Source: an uncultured Lachnospiraceae bacterium (GTDB lineage Bacteria; Bacillota; Clostridia; Lachnospirales; Lachnospiraceae). Taken from it: a stretch of DNA of 64,000 nucleotides. Within the stretch, counting starts at the first letter, position 1. Each line of letters begins with the position of its first letter. The position numbers were made by a program, and so were the translations under genes. The notes under the pieces were generated by a model. It saw only the letters and a list, made by a program, of their open reading frames with translations, was not told where the DNA came from and made no database searches. The stretch lies in the NCBI GenBank assembly GCA_937965795.1, contig CALCMD010000101.1, positions 1-64,000 on the forward strand. The letters run 5' to 3'. Positions 7,970 through 16,762 of this stretch are shown one piece after another.

Positions 7970-9460
7970 ATGAAACAGACAAAAAGAACCTTTCGGGAAG
8001 CGGCTCTTTACGTGCGTGTCAGTACCGCCATGCAGGACGAGCTTTCCCCGGACGCCCAGATTCGTCTTGGGCTTGACTATGCAAAGAAAAACGGCCTGCA
8101 CGTAGCAAAGGAATCGATTTTTGCAGAACACGGAATCTCAGGACGCCATGCCGGGAAACGCCCGGAATTTCTTCGCATGATTGCCGCCGCCAAATCGGAT
8201 TCCCATCCTTTCGACGTAATCCTTGTCTGGAAGTTCAGCCGTTTTGCCCGTAATCAGGAAGAAAGTATCGTCTATAAAAGTCTGCTTCGCAAAAAGTGCC
8301 ATGTCGACGTCGTCAGTATCTCCGAACCTGTGATCGAAGGGCCTTTTGGCAGCCTGATCGAACGCATCATCGAGTGGATGGACGAGTACTATTCCGTACG
8401 TCTTTCCGGAGAAGTCACCAGAGGCATGACAGAAAAAGCCCTGCGCGGGGGCTATCAGGCGCGTCCCCCTCTGGGCTATCGGATTATGGAACACGGAAAA
8501 CCTCCCGTCATTGTTCCGGAAGAGGCGGACACCGTGCGTCTGATTTTTGATTTTTATGTAAACCGGAACATGGGACTCTTTGAGATCGCCCGTGAAATGA
8601 ACCGTTTAGGACGTCTGACTTCGCAGGGCAAAGCTTTTGAACGCCGTTCCATCGAATATATCCTCCAGAACCCGACTTACTGCGGGATGATCCGCTGGAA
8701 CCGCATGACCAACGAAACGAAGGAAATAAAACCTGAGGAAGAATGGATTATTGCCGAAGGCCATCAGGAGGCCATTATTGGAAAAGAACTTTTTGAACAG
8801 GCGCAGGCCCGTTTTCAGCATGAATACACCCGGAAAGGCACGCGTCCCTCTTCCACTTATAAACACTGGCTTTCCGGGATTATAAAGTGCCCGCATTGCG
8901 GCCGCACGATGATTGCCAAAAGAGTCCGGGGAAGGGATTACTGCTATTTCACATGCTATGGTTATTCCAAAGGAAAATGTCTGGAGTCAAACTCCGTCAG
9001 CTCCCGCATTCTGGAACCGGCTGTTTTAAACGCCATCCGTAATGTCCTTGACACAAAGAGCCTCTCCTTCCGTTATATGGAATACCGGCCCCCGGTGGAA
9101 AGCAGCCGTCCTGCAATGCTGCGGGAAATGCTTTCCCGCCTTTCCGGAAAGGAACGCCGGATCAAAGAAGCTTACCGGGATGGGATCGACACCATCGAAG
9201 AATATAAAGAAAATAAAGAGCTTCTCGCCCGTGAGCGCGCCTCTTTAGAGGCTGAACTTGCCACGCTGGAAACCCCGGCGCCTGATGATGAAGAGGGCAT
9301 AAAAAAACAGATGCTTACGCGCATCCATAATGTGTACCACATGCTGCAATCCGATTCTGACATCGCAACGAAAAACGAACTGCTAAAAAGCGTGATCGAA
9401 AAAATCGTATATGATAAAAAAGAGGATTCCCTGAAGCTTTATTATCTCTACAGACCTTGA
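7970..9460 (+). CDS. large serine recombinase
   Basis: This is a 496-residue large serine recombinase that performs site-specific integration and excision. The N-terminal resolvase domain (about 10-150) has YVRVST with nucleophile Ser18 and downstream WKFSRFARN. A recombinase domain (about 165-285) is followed by a zinc ribbon (Cys307, Cys310, then Cys325/329 and Cys337) and a C-terminal coiled coil (about 380-440). The length matches SpoIVCA/skin-type and ICE integrases. It ends 30 bases from a truncated SleC-like gene on the other strand, placing it at the end of an integrated element. The start ATG has AGGAG at rather long spacing. Confidence 0.93.
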   Translation: MKQTKRTFREAALYVRVSTAMQDELSPDAQIRLGLDYAKKNGLHVAKESIFAEHGISGRHAGKRPEFLRMIAAAKSDSHPFDVILVWKFSRFARNQEESIVYKSLLRKKCHVDVVSISEPVIEGPFGSLIERIIEWMDEYYSVRLSGEVTRGMTEKALRGGYQARPPLGYRIMEHGKPPVIVPEEADTVRLIFDFYVNRNMGLFEIAREMNRLGRLTSQGKAFERRSIEYILQNPTYCGMIRWNRMTNETKEIKPEEEWIIAEGHQEAIIGKELFEQAQARFQHEYTRKGTRPSSTYKHWLSGIIKCPHCGRTMIAKRVRGRDYCYFTCYGYSKGKCLESNSVSSRILEPAVLNAIRNVLDTKSLSFRYMEYRPPVESSRPAMLREMLSRLSGKERRIKEAYRDGIDTIEEYKENKELLARERASLEAELATLETPAPDDEEGIKKQMLTRIHNVYHMLQSDSDIATKNELLKSVIEKIVYDKKEDSLKLYYLYRP

Positions 9461-9490
9461 TGTTACCGGGCTTTTTTGTTTTGCAGGTTC

Positions 9491-10378
9491 TTACCGTTTG
9501 GTCATCCAATTCGGGCAGCTCACCCGCTTCCCATCACAATACTGGGTCAGAATCGGCTGTTTTACATTTGGCCGGGACAGATAGCTTTCAAACACCTCAT
9601 CTACCACCTCGGAAATACTTTCAAAAATATTTCTGCCGTAGATCCACTTATGATCAAATGCCGTGGACGAAGTAATCGTAAAATCAAACCCCTTATTCCG
9701 ATACCACTCCGTATACACCCGGTTCAGTGTAAAAGACATAATCGCCAGTACATTCGCCATGATGGTGGTTCTTGGCCAGGTAGCATAAATCTCACTGGAC
9801 GCCACATTTTTGATATAATCCCGGTAACGGATATAATAATCCGTAGCTGAACTGTCTGCCGGGGAACCGTCATGGACTACGATAAACTCAGGAATTACCA
9901 CGCGGCTCAGAACAATTTCCCCCGTCTGGCTCACCGGCTTGATTTCCGCTTCCGCAATTTTCGGCGGATACTCCCCATAAAGCGTATGTGCGGGAATTAC
10001 AATGTCCTGATATTCCTCCGGCTGTTCTAACGGTACCATTCGCACGTCCTGCAACGCCATGGCTTCGGGAAGAATCTCCGCTCCTGAAATCGTCACTGGT
10101 TCATAACCCGGCGCCGTAATCTGCAAGGTGTATTCCGCATAGGGCTGGGATGAGGACGGCTCCATGCTGTACTCCAGCGGCGGCGCCGCCAGTTCCAGTG
10201 TTTCTGTCTGCCCGTTTGCGTCTGTAGTGACCTGTTCGATCGAACTCTCAGGATCGCCCGTATAGGAAATACGGATTCTGGCATTCTCAATCGGGCGCGC
10301 CTGAGAATGTACCTGTATCCTCAGCTTCCCCTGATCCACATGGTCCTCCTGCATCGCTCTTACATCATTCTTATCCAT
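9491..10378 (-). pseudogene. SleC-like spore cortex-lytic gene, 3' part missing
   Basis: This 295-residue product matches the N-terminal part of SleC-like spore proteins: a carboxypeptidase-regulatory-like beta domain (about 15-115), then the conserved VIPEFIVVHDGSP, YIKNVASSEIY, NRVYTEWYRNKG and ITSSTAFDHKWIYGRNIFE blocks. Known relatives continue after the CPxW-type segment into QWGS and a C-terminal peptidoglycan-binding domain. Here the frame reads CPNWMTKR and stops at 9491, within 30 bases of the recombinase end. No 3' remnant occurs between 1 and 9460. I infer disruption by element insertion; the 5' part keeps its start and ribosome site. Confidence 0.75.
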
Positions 10379-10477
10379 ATCTGCCTCGAAATTATTTCAT
10401 TGCTTAAAATATATTCCCGCTGGCCTTTCCCTATTCCGTAAAGCAGAACTTTCCACGCTAAAAGCCTGTGGGGTTCG

Positions 10478-10921
10478 CTAGATATAATAGATCCACTCTC
10501 CTGTTCCGTTCATTTCTTCCTTCTCATCCACCAGATCTGCCAGCGTACGTTCATTCAAAAAAGCCGTAATTGCCTGATTGATTCTGTCCCAGACCAGATC
10601 CCAAATCGCGCTTTGAATCTCATCCATCTCTTCCCGGTCAGTCACCTCGTCCACAATGGAAAATTCACCTTCCAGTGCGGTGAGCACATCTCCCACTTTA
10701 ATTTCTTCTGCCTTCCTCGCCAGCATATAACCGCCCTGGGTTCCTTTCTGGCTCTTTACGATTCCCGCTCTGCGCAGTTCTGCAAAAATCTGCTCCAGAT
10801 AGTTCAGGGAAATCTTCTGGCTTTTTGCCACATCCGCCAGAGGTACTGCCTCTGTCCGCAGATGAGACGCCAGCTCCACCAAAGCCCGCAGGCCATATCT
10901 TCCTTTTGTTGATATCTTCAC
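10478..10921 (-). CDS. Rrf2-family transcriptional regulator without cysteines
   Basis: This is a 147-residue Rrf2 winged-helix regulator (MKISTKGRYGLRALVELA at the N-terminus; GTQGGYMLAR wing at about 70-80). It lacks the three-cysteine Fe-S region of IscR/NsrR, so it may sense through another ligand, as CymR does. GTG at 10919-10921 is taken as start because GGAGG lies seven bases upstream and the preceding gene's stop overlaps it (GTGA); the longer open frame is upstream coding sequence. It is co-transcribed with the second Rrf2 gene. Confidence 0.88.
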   Translation of the reverse strand: MKISTKGRYGLRALVELASHLRTEAVPLADVAKSQKISLNYLEQIFAELRRAGIVKSQKGTQGGYMLARKAEEIKVGDVLTALEGEFSIVDEVTDREEMDEIQSAIWDLVWDRINQAITAFLNERTLADLVDEKEEMNGTGEWIYYI

Positions 10922-11361
10922 TGTGCGCCTCCGACTGTTTTTTGTCTGCTTTTGACCAAATCCCGAATCTGCCCGATCGTAACATCCCGAACCGTGTCTC
11001 TTAGCAGATTCCATATATGATTCCATGTATTTTTTGTCACACACTTCTCACAATCCATGCCGCAGTCTGTCTCTTTTGTAAGGCATTCCACCGGCGCCAG
11101 ATTTCCTTCCACCGCCATCAAAACCTCCAAAACCGTAATCTCACCGGCTTCTCTTGCCAGGCAATATCCCCCGCAAGCCCCTCTGGTGCTCTTCACAATG
11201 CCTGCCTTTTTCAGCATGGATACAATACGCTCCAGATATTTTTCCGAGAGATGCCGTCTCTCGGACACGCTGCGGATACTCACCAGATTTCCGTCGCTGG
11301 AGTAAATTGCCAGATCCACCGCGGTTTCCAGAGCGTAGATTCCTTTTGTAGATATTTTCAT
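10918..11361 (-). CDS. Rrf2-family regulator with Fe-S-type cysteine cluster
   Basis: This is a 147-residue paralogue of the next gene (MKISTKGIYALETAVDLA). Its C-terminal half has cysteines in C-x6-C-x3-C-x2-C (PVECLTKETDCGMDCEKC), the region where IscR/NsrR/RirA ligate an Fe-S cluster, so redox or iron-sulfur sensing is plausible. The ATG at 11359-11361 follows GGAGG. The pair may form an autoregulated operon; a TATGAT -10 box lies near 11400 without a clear -35. The targets are unknown, and no isc/suf genes are present here. Confidence 0.86.
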   Translation of the reverse strand: MKISTKGIYALETAVDLAIYSSDGNLVSIRSVSERRHLSEKYLERIVSMLKKAGIVKSTRGACGGYCLAREAGEITVLEVLMAVEGNLAPVECLTKETDCGMDCEKCVTKNTWNHIWNLLRDTVRDVTIGQIRDLVKSRQKTVGGAQ

Positions 11362-11429
11362 ACGCATCCTCCGATTTTTCATGCAGCCTTTGACCTCAAC
11401 ATCATAACATAAAAATTTTGAAAAGGAAA

Positions 11430-11464
11430 GCGTGCAGACTTCCAAACTTCCGAAGTCTGCACGC
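11430..11464 (-). terminator. strong terminator after the beta-helix array
   Basis: A perfect 13-base stem (GCGTGCAGACTTC with its complement), a nine-base loop and a following U-rich stretch on the minus strand lie 16 bases past the stop at 11481. Confidence 0.85.
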
Positions 11465-11480
11465 ATCTTTTAAGCTGCCG

Positions 11481-14210
11481 TTATTTCACTCTTACTTTAA
11501 CCGTTTTCTTTACGCCGTTGCATTGCACCGTAATCTTACAGCGCCCTGCCTTCACGCCCTTGATAACGCCTTTCTTAGTGACAGAAGCCACTTTCTTATT
11601 GCTGCTCTTATAAGTGATTTTTCCGGTCGGTACTGCTTTTACTTTGATCTTCGATTTCTTACCCTTCCTGAGCACAACCGCTTTCTTGCTTCTAATCTTC
11701 AAAGTCGGCTTTTTCACTGTAATCGTACAGGACGCCTTATAGCCTCCCGCAGATGCTGTAACCACTGTCTTTCCAGCTTTTTTCGCCGTTACTTTTCCGT
11801 CCTTCACCGTCGCTGCTTTCGGGTTCGATGAAGTCCATGTCACAGCTCCTGTGACGCCCGATGCTTTCAGGGTCACCGTCTTTTTGCCCTTCGTATAGAT
11901 CGTAGCGCTCGTCTTATCAAGCTTCAGGGATGTCACTGTCTGCTGCTTTTTCTGAAGGCCCGCAATCGCTTTTTGCAGGTTTGCCAAAGCGGTATCCAGT
12001 TCTTCTTTTGTACTGCCGCTGCTTGCCAGAACACTCTCCGCCCTCTTCAAAGCAGTCTGGAAAACATTCCAGCTCTCCGGCGTATATTCCGTGCTCTTTA
12101 ACGCCTTCGCCTGTGCGATCTGCCCGCTCAGGCTTTCTTTTACGCCGGAAACGTCCTGAGCTGCCGTCACAAAACTGATAGAATACGGTTTTGACGCCAC
12201 GCCGTTCTTATCATACGCAACTACAGATATTGAGTAGCTCTTTCCTGGCTGAAGGTTCTCTAACGTTGCCGTCATGATCTGTGCGTTTTCATCCGACACA
12301 GCCACTTCTTTCAAAACTGTATCGCCATCCATGATCTGATACTTTTCAATTCCCACAATATCCCAGGCAGCCGGCCAGCTAAGTGTCACGCTGGTTTCAC
12401 CAGCTTCGGAAACCTCCACTTTCTGCGGCGCTGCCGGAGTCGTTGCCGTCTCGTTTGCCTGATATTTGTGCGCGCCGATATCCGGAGTCTCCGTAGCCGA
12501 GATCGCGTTTCCGAAGAAATCTTTTTCGCATAACTCTTTGCCGTTGCTGTCCGTGATAACCTTTCCTGCGCCGATCGCCGGTGAATTTTCCGCCAGCTTA
12601 TAACCTTCAAACGCACTTCTTACTGCCGGGTCCTCATGCAGACGCGCTACGCCAACCGGAGAAGCCGGAGCGGTTCCGGCCTGCCGGAATACCTGTGTGC
12701 CCGCAGGCACGGATACCGCCGCGGTATCGCTTGCCGGTGCATTCGAATAATTATAATACAGGTTATTGCTGTATGTCTTGTTCGTACCTCCTACATTCCA
12801 GTTCTCTTCTCTCGCCTCTGAACCTGAATAATAGAAAATATTGTTTTCAGCAATCATCGCTCCGCCGCTTCGGTCCCTCAGAAGCGGAACGCCCTCTTTC
12901 ACATAGAATACGTTGTTGTATACGTGTACCGTCGGATTTCCAAATGTGTCCAGAACCGATCTCAGATCTTCCTGGCTGATGTTATAACGGAAGGTCGTGC
13001 GATATGCTTCTGACAGACAAACCATGAAGCATCCGCCCTCATTGTTGTGGCTGTAATTATACTGGTAAACCGTTCCGTCCGCCCAGTCCGCATCCCATGC
13101 CTGACCGTCGCCGTTTTCATTGTTTACGTTTTTCGTGTCAAATGCCTCGTTGTACTGGAAAACTGCATCCTTGCATTTCCACGGCCAGATTCCCGCCGCA
13201 AATCTCTGGGTTTCCCCACATGGACCATAATCTCCGCTGTGCATCTGCCTTGCCGCTCCATCCGACACATTATACTGTACCAGCGGGCGGTCGCAGTACA
13301 TTAAAGTGATGGAATCACCGCCTGCGTCTTTTACATAATTGTTCTGGATTACGACATTCGTAGAACCATACTGACGGATGGTTTCATCTGAAATCGCGCT
13401 TCCCTGGAACCGATCCCATTTTGTCGTATACCCAACGGCAATTCCCCAGCGGTTTACATTCTTCACGGTACAGCCGTCAATCAGGACGTCGTCATAACGG
13501 GAAATTCCCGTAGCCGCCTCATTATGCGGCTCGTATACGGTAAAATAAATACCGCCGTTGTTCATGTGCTTATCATAGACATTGCCGATAACATCATGAA
13601 TGTTCAGATTCTCCAGATGGATGTGCTCAATCGTTCCCTTATCCTGCGCTACTGCCGCTACACCGGTACGATCCATCATATCGGTCGCATTGTAAATGGT
13701 ATCAATCTTTGGATTCCTGTTTACGATCTCCAGATTCCTGATCTCAATATACTCGGTGTCATACAGCAGAATGGAAGAAGATACATAGCCTCTGTATTTG
13801 TGCCAGTTATTATCCAGGCTCTTTCCATAATTCTGGAACCAGACCCCCTGTCCGTTCGTATCAATGACTGGCGCCGCGCCTTCCCCATACTTATCCACGA
13901 CGATTGGCGCTTCCTTGCTTCCGCTCTGCTCATACAGATGCAGATAACCGTTTTTAAATACGGAACCGCTCTCCAGAAGAATCTGATCTCCCGGCTTCAG
14001 CTCCAGGCTGTTAATCTTCTGCAAGCTGTAAAACGGCGTGCTCTGGCTCATTCCATCATTTGTATCCTTCCCGTGAAGGCTGCTGACGTAGTAAGTCGTT
14101 CCCGTGGTCTCTGCTGCTTTCTCCGCCGCTTCAGCCCCCATGACCGGAGCTGCTGTAGAGCAGAGCACTGCCAATGCTGTTATAACTGCCAAAATTCTTT
14201 TTTTCATCAT
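11481..14210 (-). CDS. secreted parallel beta-helix protein A (FN3, FIVAR, two Big_2)
   Basis: This 909-residue secreted protein is probably a glycan-active enzyme. Domains: signal peptide (1-26), right-handed beta-helix (about 38-585) rich in N-N-x-[FIV]-x-Y/N repeats, FN3 (595-683), FIVAR-like helices (686-755) and two Big_2 domains (758-832, 835-909). The helix core holds AWPWKCKD-like and DGQAWDAD blocks. Asp368 and Asp375 are seven apart, the spacing of the catalytic pair I recall for GH136 lacto-N-biosidases. Start: ATG at 14208-14210 with AGGAGG eight bases upstream. It is the last gene of the C-B-A run, 16 bases after B. Family-level function is inferred; pectate-lyase-like or other beta-helix activity remains possible. 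Confidence 0.85.
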   Translation of the reverse strand: MMKKRILAVITALAVLCSTAAPVMGAEAAEKAAETTGTTYYVSSLHGKDTNDGMSQSTPFYSLQKINSLELKPGDQILLESGSVFKNGYLHLYEQSGSKEAPIVVDKYGEGAAPVIDTNGQGVWFQNYGKSLDNNWHKYRGYVSSSILLYDTEYIEIRNLEIVNRNPKIDTIYNATDMMDRTGVAAVAQDKGTIEHIHLENLNIHDVIGNVYDKHMNNGGIYFTVYEPHNEAATGISRYDDVLIDGCTVKNVNRWGIAVGYTTKWDRFQGSAISDETIRQYGSTNVVIQNNYVKDAGGDSITLMYCDRPLVQYNVSDGAARQMHSGDYGPCGETQRFAAGIWPWKCKDAVFQYNEAFDTKNVNNENGDGQAWDADWADGTVYQYNYSHNNEGGCFMVCLSEAYRTTFRYNISQEDLRSVLDTFGNPTVHVYNNVFYVKEGVPLLRDRSGGAMIAENNIFYYSGSEAREENWNVGGTNKTYSNNLYYNYSNAPASDTAAVSVPAGTQVFRQAGTAPASPVGVARLHEDPAVRSAFEGYKLAENSPAIGAGKVITDSNGKELCEKDFFGNAISATETPDIGAHKYQANETATTPAAPQKVEVSEAGETSVTLSWPAAWDIVGIEKYQIMDGDTVLKEVAVSDENAQIMTATLENLQPGKSYSISVVAYDKNGVASKPYSISFVTAAQDVSGVKESLSGQIAQAKALKSTEYTPESWNVFQTALKRAESVLASSGSTKEELDTALANLQKAIAGLQKKQQTVTSLKLDKTSATIYTKGKKTVTLKASGVTGAVTWTSSNPKAATVKDGKVTAKKAGKTVVTASAGGYKASCTITVKKPTLKIRSKKAVVLRKGKKSKIKVKAVPTGKITYKSSNKKVASVTKKGVIKGVKAGRCKITVQCNGVKKTVKVRVK

Positions 14211-14226
14211 AGCGCTCTCCTCCTTC

Positions 14227-16686
14227 TTATTGCACTTCATAGCCAACGCGTATCTCTGCGGCAGAACCAAAAGTCTTTCCTTCCACCTGTGATACGGTCT
14301 CCAGACCTGACAATCTCACATAACGCGCGTTCACCTGTTCAAACTTCGCATACTTATCAGAAGTATTCTGCGCCCATGTCCCCGCATTCACCTCTGTCCA
14401 TGCGTCATTGCTGTTCTGCCGGACCTCGACTTTATATCTCAGGAAGATACCGTTCTGGCTGCTCTGTCTCGGCACATATTTCACCATGCCTACCGGCTTC
14501 ACGGAGCCGAGATCCAGCTCAATCCAGACGTCGCTCTGTGCGCATCCGTCCCATGCGGTATGCCACATCGTAGATGTATTGCCATCCAGCGCCAGATTTC
14601 CGCCGCCCTCCGAGTCATTGCCCGACTGATAGCTTCCCACCGTCGCTGTCATGGTGGTACGGTCATATTCCTCATATACTTTTGCGATCTCTACCGCATA
14701 TACCTTCGGCGTGCCGCCGCTTCTGGATATCTGCACGGTCATATCCGCTGTCATGGTATCCTCCGGCTGCGCTTCCTGGCTTCCTTTCATCACTTTTAAG
14801 GTGACGTCCTGTGCGTAAATAAGCTGTTCTGCCAGCTCTGCCACTGTCATATTCCCCGGCACATCCGAAATACTGTTTTCCCCAACCGTCAGAGCGCTTC
14901 CTCCAACTGCCCGGATTTCCAGGACATTTTCTGCCGCCGCAGACTCGAAGGCTCCAATATCCGGCTGTACGCCAATACGGTTTCCAAAGAAATCATATTT
15001 CGGAGCGCCTTCCACCCAGACTCCCGCATTGATTGCCGGCGAGTTCGCTTTCAGTTTATAACCGTCATAAACGCTTCTGTCGTGCAGTTTACCATCCGCC
15101 AGAACATCTGTCGGAGCTGTTCCTGCATTCTCAAAGAGCGGATCAGCCGAAAGATTGCCCTCCGGGACGGTCATACGGTCGTCGTATCCATAAAAGATAT
15201 TATTTTCGTAGGTATGTTTGTTATATGGAACATTGGCTTCTGTCGCTTTATTTGTGCTCACATTGTAGAAAATGTTGTTCCGGATGTTTGCCGTTCCATA
15301 GTAGAAGGTCGGATTATGTATCTTGGTACTGTTGTCTCCTCCAATATAAAATACATTATTGTAAATCTCTCCCTTCGGGTTTCCTGAAAGAATGAGCAGT
15401 CCCTTCAGGTCGTTCTGGCTGATATTATAGCGGAAAGTTCCGTTATATGCCTCGCCTGCACAGAACATAATACATCCGCCGCCATTGTTGTGGCTGTAAT
15501 TATACTGATAGATGGTTCCATCGGAAGAGTCGATGTCCCAGGGCATTCCATCCTGGTTGTCTACCATATCAAACGCCTCATTATACTGGAAAACAGCGTC
15601 CTTACATTTCCACGGCCAGATTCCCGCGCAGACATATCCATAATAGCTGGAATACCCTCCGTTCGCCACATCCATATCGGCGCCGCCTCTGTCCAGCACG
15701 TTATTCTGAACCAGAGGACGATAAGCGTACATCGCCACAATCCCATCGTTTCCGATATCCTTTACATAGTTATTCTCAAAAACGATGTTTGTATGCCCGT
15801 AAGTCTTTGCGGCTTCCTCTGAAATCGCCTGTCCGTTAAATTTTGCATGCTGGTAAGTATAACCTACACAGATTCCCGCTCTGGAAACGTCCCGCACATA
15901 GCAGTTCGTAATCCGGATATCATTATATCTGGCGATTCCCGTTTCTGCTTCGTTCTCCGGCTTCAGAACATTCATCTGGATTCCGCCGTTGTCCATATGC
16001 TTATCGCCAATGTTTCCATCGACGTCATGAATGTACAGATTATCCAGGTATACATGCTCCATTGTTCCGCCATCCTTTGCGGCGCCTGCCACTCCGGTAC
16101 GGTCCATACGCAGATTGTTCGGTCCGTTTGACTGGCTGCTCGCCTCATCCACGCTTACCACTGCTCCTTTAAAGTACTTAAAGTCATCCGATCTGTTTGT
16201 CAGCTCCAGATCACTGATTTCTACAAAGTCCACATCATAGAGCAGAATCGTGGATGACACATACCCGGTTCGTCTGTGATTCGCATTATCTAATGTAGCG
16301 CCATAATCCTGATACCAAACTCCCTGTGCATTTGCATTAATGACCGGCTTTTCCGTACCCTCGCCATAGCTGCTGATTCGAATCGGCGCCTCCGCCGTTC
16401 CATGTACATCCTGAAGATGAATGTACGCATCGTTAAAAACAGAGCCTTTTTCCAGCAAAACCTGATCTCCCGGCTGAAGTTCCAGGTCAATCAGCTTATC
16501 CAGTGTCTCCCATGCAGTATTCTCCGATGTTCCGGCTCTGGAATTATCTCCATGAAGACTGCTGATATAGTAAGTCGTACCCGTATGAACCGTCTCAGCC
16601 GCATTCACCGAAATGGCAGGAAGAACGCCCTGACTCGTTCCCGCCACCGAAAGTGCACATAAAAGTGCCAACACTCTCTTTTTCAT
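14227..16686 (-). CDS. secreted parallel beta-helix protein B with CBM32-like domain
   Basis: This 819-residue paralogue is closest to protein E (both carry AWETLDKL near residue 58, SRAGICVGYTYQHAKF and MNNG/MDNGGIQMNV). Domains: signal peptide (1-30), beta-helix (about 37-600), a short beta region (605-665) and a C-terminal F5/8 type C (CBM32-like) domain (about 668-819). It has no Big_2 tail. The candidate acidic pair is Asp379 and Asp386. The ATG at 16684-16686 follows AAGGAG. The attached lectin-like domain suggests binding to galactose- or GlcNAc-containing glycans. The reaction is unproven. Confidence 0.85.
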   Translation of the reverse strand: MKKRVLALLCALSVAGTSQGVLPAISVNAAETVHTGTTYYISSLHGDNSRAGTSENTAWETLDKLIDLELQPGDQVLLEKGSVFNDAYIHLQDVHGTAEAPIRISSYGEGTEKPVINANAQGVWYQDYGATLDNANHRRTGYVSSTILLYDVDFVEISDLELTNRSDDFKYFKGAVVSVDEASSQSNGPNNLRMDRTGVAGAAKDGGTMEHVYLDNLYIHDVDGNIGDKHMDNGGIQMNVLKPENEAETGIARYNDIRITNCYVRDVSRAGICVGYTYQHAKFNGQAISEEAAKTYGHTNIVFENNYVKDIGNDGIVAMYAYRPLVQNNVLDRGGADMDVANGGYSSYYGYVCAGIWPWKCKDAVFQYNEAFDMVDNQDGMPWDIDSSDGTIYQYNYSHNNGGGCIMFCAGEAYNGTFRYNISQNDLKGLLILSGNPKGEIYNNVFYIGGDNSTKIHNPTFYYGTANIRNNIFYNVSTNKATEANVPYNKHTYENNIFYGYDDRMTVPEGNLSADPLFENAGTAPTDVLADGKLHDRSVYDGYKLKANSPAINAGVWVEGAPKYDFFGNRIGVQPDIGAFESAAAENVLEIRAVGGSALTVGENSISDVPGNMTVAELAEQLIYAQDVTLKVMKGSQEAQPEDTMTADMTVQISRSGGTPKVYAVEIAKVYEEYDRTTMTATVGSYQSGNDSEGGGNLALDGNTSTMWHTAWDGCAQSDVWIELDLGSVKPVGMVKYVPRQSSQNGIFLRYKVEVRQNSNDAWTEVNAGTWAQNTSDKYAKFEQVNARYVRLSGLETVSQVEGKTFGSAAEIRVGYEVQ

Positions 16687-16762
16687 CTTGTTCTCCTTTC
16701 CAAATAAAATATTATCTCCGCATAAAAGCACCTTCTAGTATACTAAAAATCCCTTAAAATAT

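Noticed and set aside
7653..7973. Plus-strand 106-residue frame before the recombinase
   Set aside because: It runs antisense to the 46-residue ORF, has no ribosome site and shows no recognisable domain.
16687..16762. Internal promoter between beta-helix genes C and B (TATACT box)
   Set aside because: No -35 element at 16-18 bases, so it is not called; the genes are probably one transcript.
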